Positions 58,983 through 64,000 of a DNA stretch of 64,000 nucleotides are shown here, piece by piece. The translations under genes were made by a program, and so were the position numbers. The stretch comes from Myxococcales bacterium (lineage in GTDB: Bacteria > Myxococcota_A > Polyangia > Nannocystales > Nannocystaceae). The stretch spans positions 186,001-250,000 of the forward strand of contig JACKDV010000005.1 in NCBI GenBank assembly GCA_020633315.1, read 5' to 3'. Each line of letters starts with the position of its first letter. Position 1 is the stretch's first letter. The notes under the pieces were generated by a model, which did no database searches, was not told where the DNA came from, and was given only the letters and a program-made list of their open reading frames with translations.

Positions 58983-60092
58983 ATGAAGATCTCATCGCAG
59001 TCCCCGCCGGGGTGGGACCTGCGACGGGGAGCTGTTTGCCCTCCGTTGCGCGGCCTATCCGTCCTCACCTTCCTCGCCGCCGCCTCGCTCTCGGCTCCGG
59101 TGCTCGCCGGGCACCACGGAGGAGGGCACCACCACGGCCACCATGGACACGGGGGAAGGGGCTCCCACGGTGGGACGCCATCGGGAGGGTACGGCACCGG
59201 CAACGTCGACGAGGGCGCATTCCGGGTGGAGCTGTACCGCGGCGCGGCGGCTCCCTTCGAGATCACGGTGATGCCCACGCCCGCCTGCGACGGGCACATG
59301 GATCTCGAGGTCTCGTGGAGCGCAGCGGACAACGAGGTGACCGTCGATCTCAGCGGTGAGGGAGTGCTCGAGCCCTACCCCGACGTCGAGCGAACGTTGG
59401 GGGTCAACTACACCCCCAACCCGTTCTTCCCCGAGCCCGAGGACTACCAGGACGGTCGCTATCAGCTGTGGCTGGTCAGCGCGGCCGGCCCTCCGGTGCT
59501 GTTCTACTACAGCCCGATCACCCTGGACCTGATGGGGAGCCAGTACGACTTCGAGGTGCCCCCGCCCGCGATCCCGGTGTTCTTCCCCACCCTCTACATG
59601 TTCGCCACGCCCATGTTCCAGCCCGACGCCAACGGCGACGTCGACCTGAGCTGGACCTTCCCGTACGACGGCGCGGTGCGAGGCGACCAGCCCCAGTACG
59701 CGCACCACGTCATCACCTTCCCCCCGCCCAACCTGTGCGGGGCCGATCCCAACCGCCTCGATCTCTCCACCCTGCGGCCCTACATCAGCAAGCCGTTCCC
59801 GGCCGAGCAGGCGCGGCCCTTCTCCGACTACCTGCGCGGCGGCCTGCTGTTCGACGTCACCATCGAGCCCGGCGAGTACTACGTCGATCCGCCGCTGACG
59901 AGCCTGGCCGCGACCTACAGCGGCGGCACGGCCGTCCCGGGCGGCATCCCCAACGGCTGGACCTTCGACATCGACGCCGGCTTCATGGGCGTGGCCCCCC
60001 CGATCCGACCGTGGCCCGGAGCCGGGGCCTGCGAGCCCACCTACAGCGGGGTCCACACCAGCGGTCTCAACGTCTGCGGAGGTGCGCCATGA
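58983..60092 (+). CDS. Secreted protein with His-rich mature N-terminus
   Basis: This 369-residue protein has a signal peptide (LSVLTFLAAASLSAPVLA, cleavage likely before GHH). The mature N-terminus is a Gly/His cluster (about 43-63: HHGGGHHHGHHGHGG), a probable Cu/Ni/Zn/haem-binding tail. The rest (~290 residues) is Pro/Tyr/Asp-rich predicted beta structure with only a few Cys (CDGHMD, NLCGADP, GACEPTYSG, NVCGG), no known enzyme motif. The stop overlaps the start of the di-haem protein gene (ATGA), so the two are translationally coupled and probably function together in the periplasm. The ATG at 58983 precedes the signal; an in-frame ATG at 58899 is less likely. Confidence 0.72.
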   Translation: MKISSQSPPGWDLRRGAVCPPLRGLSVLTFLAAASLSAPVLAGHHGGGHHHGHHGHGGRGSHGGTPSGGYGTGNVDEGAFRVELYRGAAAPFEITVMPTPACDGHMDLEVSWSAADNEVTVDLSGEGVLEPYPDVERTLGVNYTPNPFFPEPEDYQDGRYQLWLVSAAGPPVLFYYSPITLDLMGSQYDFEVPPPAIPVFFPTLYMFATPMFQPDANGDVDLSWTFPYDGAVRGDQPQYAHHVITFPPPNLCGADPNRLDLSTLRPYISKPFPAEQARPFSDYLRGGLLFDVTIEPGEYYVDPPLTSLAATYSGGTAVPGGIPNGWTFDIDAGFMGVAPPIRPWPGAGACEPTYSGVHTSGLNVCGGAP

Positions 60093-61453
60093 GCCTCACC
60101 CGAATCACCGCGTGCCTCGGCCTCGGCCTGCTCGCCATCCCGGGCTGTGATGCCCCCGACGACGAGGGCGAGCTGGGCTTCCGCGCCGGCGCGCGCCACA
60201 AGCCGGCGCTCTACAACACCGGCAGCTACAACGTGCACCTCGAGCGGAGCCTCCGCTTCAACCCGCAGCCGCCGGGCTCCGACGCCGACGCGGGCCGAGC
60301 CACCTTCGGCGTGGCGGCCGACCTCGAGACCCAGGACGACACCTCGGCGATCTTCGAGGGCGACTCGCCCGTCGCCGGCCACACGGTGGTCTCCAACGGT
60401 CGCGTGTGCTTCACCTGCCACCGCGGGGCCTCGCTCGACTTCGGCATGCCGCCGCCGCCGGTCTCCGACTCGATCGCGCTCTCCGATCCCCTGTTCACCG
60501 GCATCGATGCCGACGCCCAGGGCGACCCGGATGCCATGCTCAACCTGGATCAGCTCGCGCTGTTCAAGATCCGGCCCAACCGCTTCAACCCCACGCGCTC
60601 CGACTCGGATCCCTTCCGCCAGGTGTTCGGCTGGCGCAAGTCGCCGGCGCTGACCAACGTGGGCCTCGCCCACGGCTTCCTCACCGACGTCCGCGGCCGC
60701 ACCATGTTCGAGACGGCCCGCGGCGCGGCCTTCAGCCACACCCAGGAGACCGACGAGCGCTTCGACGACCTGTTCTCGCAGCAGCAGGGCGACGACATCG
60801 GGGCGTTCCTGTTCGAACAGGTCTCCGATCCGGCCCTGCTCGCCCTGCGCGATCCCGGCGATCCCGGGCACCAGGCGCTGGCCGACGATCCCTTCGCCAC
60901 GGTGCCGGTGAGCACCCCGGCGCAGCACCGCGGCCAGAAGGTGTTCGAGAAGTACTGCTACGGGGCCTGCCACAACACGCCCAACGTGTTCAACAGCCTC
61001 GAGAACGTGGAGGCGGTGGGCAACGGCGAGCGTCCCACCTCCTTCGCTCCGCAGGCCCCCGCCATCGGCAAGGCCTACAACGTGGGCATCTCCGAGGCCA
61101 ACCTCAACAACCTGCGCTTCACCCGGGACAACGGCGACGGGACCTTCACCCCGATCGTGCTGCCCCTGGCCGCGGAGGACGGCGCGCTGGTCGAGTACGA
61201 GGTGGCCATCGACGTGGGCCTCGCCGCCACCTCGGGGCGCTACGAGGACGTGGGTCGCTTCAAGGTGCCGGCGCTGCGCAACGTGGCCGCCCACGCCCCG
61301 TACATGCACGACAACTCCATCGACACCCTCGAGGGCGTCGTCGACTACTTCTGCAGCGACGAGTACAACGACTCCAAGGACGGGCAGCTCTATCCGATCG
61401 ACCTCAACGCCCAGCAGCGGGCCGATCTGATCGCCTTCCTCGAGATCCTGTAG
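60089..61453 (+). CDS. Di-haem MauG/cytochrome c peroxidase-like lipoprotein with a CX3CH site
   Basis: This 454-residue protein starts with a lipoprotein signal (TRITACLGLGLLAIPGC; lipobox IPGC). The first haem site is CFTCH (Cys107-Cys110-His111). The second is C-Y-G-A-C-H (Cys290, Cys294, His295), with three instead of two residues between the Cys. The order (FR..FGWRKSPALTNVGLAHGF, the C..CH in the latter half, RFKVPALRNVAAHAPYMHDNSIDTLEGVVDYF) matches the di-haem peroxidase/MauG family, where a hydrogen-peroxide-dependent bis-Fe(IV) state oxidises a partner protein. ATG 60089 overlaps the upstream stop; the preceding secreted His-rich protein is a candidate partner. C-type cytochrome maturation in the periplasm is required. 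Confidence 0.85.
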   Translation: MSLTRITACLGLGLLAIPGCDAPDDEGELGFRAGARHKPALYNTGSYNVHLERSLRFNPQPPGSDADAGRATFGVAADLETQDDTSAIFEGDSPVAGHTVVSNGRVCFTCHRGASLDFGMPPPPVSDSIALSDPLFTGIDADAQGDPDAMLNLDQLALFKIRPNRFNPTRSDSDPFRQVFGWRKSPALTNVGLAHGFLTDVRGRTMFETARGAAFSHTQETDERFDDLFSQQQGDDIGAFLFEQVSDPALLALRDPGDPGHQALADDPFATVPVSTPAQHRGQKVFEKYCYGACHNTPNVFNSLENVEAVGNGERPTSFAPQAPAIGKAYNVGISEANLNNLRFTRDNGDGTFTPIVLPLAAEDGALVEYEVAIDVGLAATSGRYEDVGRFKVPALRNVAAHAPYMHDNSIDTLEGVVDYFCSDEYNDSKDGQLYPIDLNAQQRADLIAFLEIL

Positions 61454-61474
61454 CCATCGACGGCCGAGAGCCGA

Positions 61475-61509
61475 GAGGGCGCGCATCCCCGCCGGGGGAG
61501 CGCGCCCTC
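61475..61509. terminator. Perfect 10-bp hairpin between convergent genes
   Basis: GAGGGCGCGC (61475-61484) pairs with GCGCGCCCTC (61500-61509); the 15-nt loop itself can pair (CCCCGCCGGGG). It lies between the di-haem gene stop (61453) and the opposite peroxiredoxin-like gene end (61530). Followed on the plus strand by a short T-rich CTTCGTCT. Probable bidirectional terminator. Confidence 0.65.
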
Positions 61510-61529
61510 CTTCGTCTCGCGAGCTGCGA

Positions 61530-62087
61530 TCAGCGGGTCTGGGCCTCGAGGAACGAGCTGACGTCCTCGAAGGGGATGTGCTGGGCGATGTTCTCGCCGT
61601 AGAAGGCCTTCTGGATCATCCCGTGCGCGTCGATGAGGAAGTCGGCGGGCACGCGGCTGGCCGGGCCGTCCCACGGACGAACGAGCGGGATGCCGGCCTC
61701 GCGGGCGCCCTTCATCGCGGCCCGGGTCTCGGGCCCGAAGGCCCCCTTCATGGAGGTCTCGAGTCGGTACTTCCCGTACAGATCCATCTTGGGATCGGAG
61801 ATGATCGTGAACGGCGGATCGTGGCGCTTGACCAGGCCCTCGAGCTTGCGCGCGGGCGACTGGAAGATCCCGTACATCACGAAGTTGCGATCCGCGAAGC
61901 TCTTGGGCCACACCGACAGCAGCTGGTGCACCCGGAAGTTGCACAGCGGGCACGCGGCATAGCGGAAGAACGCCAGCCACACCGGCCGACCACTCAGCTC
62001 CGAGAGCGACACCTTGCTGCCATCGAGGGCCTCGGCGGTGAAGTCGGGCGCTTGCTCCCCTACCTTGAGTCTGTTGTTGCCTGCCAC
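61530..62087 (-). CDS. Peroxiredoxin-like (AhpC/TSA-fold) protein
   Basis: This 185-residue protein has a thioredoxin-fold redoxin architecture: VGEQAPDFTAEALDGSKVSLSELSGRPVWLAFFRYAACPLCNFRV. Two Cys (46 and 49, CPLC) sit at the place of the peroxidatic site, in a C-x-x-C arrangement as in the peroxiredoxin-like family 2. The C-terminal part has ISDPKMDLYGKY and PADFLIDAHGMIQKAFYG. It probably reduces peroxides or disulfides; no signal peptide is visible, so it is cytoplasmic. GTG start at 62087. An extended -10 TGCTATAGG ends 11 nt upstream. Confidence 0.85.
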   Translation of the reverse strand: MAGNNRLKVGEQAPDFTAEALDGSKVSLSELSGRPVWLAFFRYAACPLCNFRVHQLLSVWPKSFADRNFVMYGIFQSPARKLEGLVKRHDPPFTIISDPKMDLYGKYRLETSMKGAFGPETRAAMKGAREAGIPLVRPWDGPASRVPADFLIDAHGMIQKAFYGENIAQHIPFEDVSSFLEAQTR

Positions 62088-62098
62088 GATTTTGGCAT

Positions 62099-62107
62099 CC
62101 TATAGCA
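62099..62107 (-). promoter_or_regulatory. Extended -10 element of the peroxiredoxin-like gene
   Basis: Minus strand TGCTATAGG (TGn plus TATAGG), ending 11 nt before the GTG at 62087. Short leader expected. Confidence 0.4.
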
Positions 62108-62209
62108 AGGCCCGACGTTGGCAAGCCCTGCGTCCGCACCGCGACCTTCGCATCCACGCCCGCGGCCAGTGTTCCGGAAACCGTGTCCGTCGAGCCCCGG
62201 CGCTCGTCG

Positions 62210-62725
62210 TCAGGGAGACTCGGGAGGAGGGCGCCCGGGCTCGATCGCCCGCAGCTTGGTGCGAAGGTCCATATTGGCCCGTCGCAGCTCCTCCGTCTGG
62301 TCGGTGTCGCCCCCCGCGAGGTGCTGCAGCAGCGGGTGCAGGGCGTCGTTGCCCTTCTTGTAGTACTCGGTCCACTCGGGCGTGGTGAGCGGCCGCCCGG
62401 CCTTGGCCGCCTCGTCGAGCTCGTCGAGCACGGCCTGGAAGTCGGTGCGTGCCTCCTCCAGGCTCACGCTGGGCTCCGGTCGCGGCGGCGGGCCCCCCTG
62501 CGGTCGACCATCGCCAGCCTTGGAGACGGCGGCCGGCTTGACGCCCAGGCTCCCCGGCCGCGGGCCCCGGCCCGGCACGCCGTCGGCATCGGCGTCGCCG
62601 TCGCGACGCGCCGCGGGCGAGGCTCGCTCGGCCTGGGGGCGCTCGGCGGTCGTCAGCGTGTAGAACGCATAGGCGACCACTCCCGCCGCCACGATTCCCA
62701 TGACCACCAGCCCCGGCGATCGCAT
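62210..62725 (-). CDS. Small membrane-anchored protein of unknown function
   Basis: This 171-residue protein has an N-terminal hydrophobic anchor or signal (about 5-25, GLVVMGIVAAGVVAYAFYTL). A Pro/Gly/Arg-rich linker (about 30-88) follows. The C-terminal helical region (about 90-160) has LEEARTDFQAVLDELDEAAKAGRPLTTPEWTEYYKKGNDALHPLLQHL, followed by a heptad-like stretch (TEELRRANMDLRTKLRAI). No family recognised. Its start is set by the ATG at 62725 with a TATGCT hexamer ending 8 nt upstream. It is divergent from the HIT gene (96 bp). Confidence 0.65.
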   Translation of the reverse strand: MRSPGLVVMGIVAAGVVAYAFYTLTTAERPQAERASPAARRDGDADADGVPGRGPRPGSLGVKPAAVSKAGDGRPQGGPPPRPEPSVSLEEARTDFQAVLDELDEAAKAGRPLTTPEWTEYYKKGNDALHPLLQHLAGGDTDQTEELRRANMDLRTKLRAIEPGRPPPESP

Positions 62726-62733
62726 CGAGGACG

Positions 62734-62742
62734 AGCATAGCC
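62734..62742 (-). promoter_or_regulatory. Candidate -10 element of the 62725 gene
   Basis: Minus strand GGCTATGCT; hexamer TATGCT ends 8 nt before the ATG at 62725. The same TATGCT occurs 9 nt before the metallopeptidase ATG at 43330. Confidence 0.35.
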
Positions 62743-62821
62743 CGAAACCACCACGCGTGGGCACGAGCCACGGGTGGCCCGAGCCCCACCTTTCGTGTAC
62801 GAGATCGCGGCGGAGGCCCGC

Positions 62822-63235
62822 ATGACCACGATATTCGACAAGATCCTCGACGGCGAGCTCCCCTGCCACAAGGTCTACGAGGACGAGCACGTGCTCGCCT
62901 TCCTCGACATCGCGCCGCTGTCGGAGGGGCACACCCTGGTGATCCCCAAGGAGCGCAAGGCGTTCCTGCACGAGCTGAGCGACGAGCAGGCCGCGGCGAT
63001 CGGTCGCGTGCTGCCCCGCCTGGCCCGCGCCGTGATGAACGCGACCGGGGCCACCGCGTACAACATCCTGCAGAACAACGGCACCGCCGCCCACCAGGCC
63101 GTGTTCCACGTGCACTTCCACATCATCCCGCGCCACGGCGAGCGCGGCCTGGGCATCGGCTGGTCCACCTCCTCGCTCGACCACGCCGCCGCCCCCGAGC
63201 TCATCGCCCGCATCGCGGCCGCGCTCGAGTCGTAG
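62822..63235 (+). CDS. HIT family nucleotide-binding protein
   Basis: This 137-residue protein is an Hint/HIT family member: TIFDKILDGELPCHKVYEDEHVLAFLDIAPLSEGHTLVIPK, then AYNILQNNGTAAHQAVFHVHFHIIPRH, carrying the histidine triad H-x-H-x-H-x-x. The nearby Asn and Gly/Ala-Gln loop bind the nucleotide phosphates. HIT hydrolases cleave nucleotide phosphoramidates or dinucleoside polyphosphates; the specific substrate is unknown. The ATG at 62822 has GCGGAGG just upstream and the conserved start MTTIFDKI. An in-frame upstream GTG at 62774 is unlikely. Confidence 0.93.
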   Translation: MTTIFDKILDGELPCHKVYEDEHVLAFLDIAPLSEGHTLVIPKERKAFLHELSDEQAAAIGRVLPRLARAVMNATGATAYNILQNNGTAAHQAVFHVHFHIIPRHGERGLGIGWSTSSLDHAAAPELIARIAAALES

Positions 63236-63271
63236 CCCGCCGCCCAGCGGTCCGTGGCATCATCGCCAGCC

Positions 63272-64000
63272 GTGACGCTCGATCGGCTGGCCGGCATCGA
63301 TCCTCGCACGTGGCTGGAGCGGCTGGGCGTCGATCCTCCCCACCGCGTCCTGGCCCGCGCCGTCCGGGTCGCCCGCCAGGCCAACCTGCTGGGGGCCGCC
63401 GGCGATCCGCTGGCCATGGCGGGGGTGGTCCTGCGCCAGGGCCTGGGCGTCCGCAGCATGCATGCGATCCACGCCGCGGCCAGCCCGGGCCGGCCCGCCA
63501 TCCTCGACCGCCACCGCCAGCTCGACTACGCCGAGCTCGAGACCGAGATCGACGCGGCCGCGCGAGCCCTGCACGAGGACGGCGCGCGGCGGGGCGAGCC
63601 GGTGGGGCTGATGATGGAGAACCGCAGCGAGTACGTGGCGCTGTGGATGGCCCTCGGCCGCCTGGGGATCGCCTCGGCCCACCTGAGCCCCTCGTCGACC
63701 GCGGCCGAGCTGGCCCCGCTGCTCGAGCGCGCGGGGATCCGGCGGATCCTGGTCTCGGAGGCCACCCATCCCACCGTGGAGCGGGTGGCGGCCGAGCACC
63801 CCGAGCTGCAGCTCCGCCCGATCCACGTGGGGCACCAGCCGCCCGCGGCCCTGCCCTCGTACCACGCGATGATCCGCAGCCATCGCCACGGCGGCGGGCC
63901 GCCCCCCGCCGCGGGCGAGGCCGCCGACAGCGTGGTGTTCACCTCGGGCACCACCGGCCGCCCCAAGGGCGCGGTGCGTGACTTCAGCTCGGTGGGCGCG
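63272..64000 (+). CDS. Acyl-CoA synthetase/AMP-forming ligase, 3' end outside window
   Basis: An open frame runs from GTG 63272 (or GTG 63254) to the end of the window, giving 243 residues of an ANL-superfamily adenylating enzyme. It has the N-terminal ...ILDRHRQLDYAELETEIDAAARALHEDGARRGEPVGLMMENRSEYVALWMALGRLGIASAHLSPSSTAAELAPLLERA and ends within the A3/P-loop motif SVVFTSGTTGRPKGAV. The N-terminal ~60 residues before the domain (LERLGVDPPHRVLARAVRVARQANLLG) are typical of long- or very-long-chain fatty acyl-CoA synthetases of the FATP/ACSVL type. The C-terminal part is missing because the window ends. It lies 36 bp after the HIT gene on the same strand. Confidence 0.85.
   Translation, partial: MTLDRLAGIDPRTWLERLGVDPPHRVLARAVRVARQANLLGAAGDPLAMAGVVLRQGLGVRSMHAIHAAASPGRPAILDRHRQLDYAELETEIDAAARALHEDGARRGEPVGLMMENRSEYVALWMALGRLGIASAHLSPSSTAAELAPLLERAGIRRILVSEATHPTVERVAAEHPELQLRPIHVGHQPPAALPSYHAMIRSHRHGGGPPPAAGEAADSVVFTSGTTGRPKGAVRDFSSVGA

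Overview
The window is uniformly very GC-rich (roughly 70%), densely coded, and shows strong third-position GC bias. The organism is most likely a myxobacterium (Myxococcota) of the Nannocystis/Plesiocystis type. Support comes from lipoproteins with long Ser/Thr/Gly/Glu linkers, a myxobacterial Cys-rich repeat (CGNG..EECD..GD), a MYXO-CTERM-like tail, several large Ser/Thr kinases with TPR domains, and many GTG starts. No rRNA, tRNA, CRISPR array, IS element or phage gene was seen.

Layout. (1) 1-3.5 kb: the 3' part of a penicillin-amidase-type hydrolase and two lipoproteins. (2) 3.5-31.8 kb: a nearly complete type VI secretion system (T6SS). tagH (FHA) lies first. A leftward unit runs hcp-tssE-tssF-tssG-tssH(clpV). 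A rightward unit runs FHA/CpaF-like gene-tssJ-tssK-tssL-tssM-tagF, then tssB-tssC-tssA. VgrG, PAAR and recognisable effectors are absent from the window. Between tagH and clpV sits a foreign-looking rightward block (5.1-10.1 kb): a histidine-kinase-like protein without a visible phospho-acceptor His, an acetolactate-synthase-like ThDP enzyme, and two tandem, apparently catalytically degenerate citrate-synthase-fold proteins. (3) 31.9-41.6 kb: a TPR-like envelope protein, a giant Ser/Thr kinase fused to a STAND-type ATPase, a second transmembrane Ser/Thr kinase with TPRs, and two single-pass membrane proteins. (4) 41.6-47.7 kb: three secreted zinc metallopeptidases and a Cys-rich/propeller lipoprotein. 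(5) 47.7-53.6 kb: lgt translationally coupled to a GH30 glycosidase lipoprotein, then a DUF5924-like membrane protein, a pirin and a TonB-like proline-rich protein. (6) 53.7-64 kb: a third Ser/Thr kinase paralogous to the second, a fused 2-oxoacid dehydrogenase E1, a His-rich secreted protein coupled to a MauG-like di-heme protein, a peroxiredoxin-like protein, a small membrane-anchored protein, a HIT protein, and the start of an acyl-CoA synthetase.

How it fits together. The T6SS genes code for the baseplate (TssEFGK), membrane complex (TssJLM), sheath (TssBC), tube (Hcp), sheath-recycling ATPase (ClpV) and TssA cap. Two FHA proteins, TagF, and the Ser/Thr kinases just downstream suggest threonine-phosphorylation control of the apparatus. 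The FHA protein at the head of the rightward operon is fused to a CpaF-like secretion-ATPase domain that has lost its P-loop; this, together with the pseudo-citrate-synthase block, is the most unusual content.

Regulation visible in the DNA. A recurrent extended -10 motif (TGnTAnnnT, often TGnTAGnCT) lies upstream of many genes. In several cases it ends about 6-11 nt before the start codon, suggesting leaderless or near-leaderless transcripts. A tandem direct repeat lies in the hcp/FHA divergent region, and strong perfect hairpins separate convergent genes.
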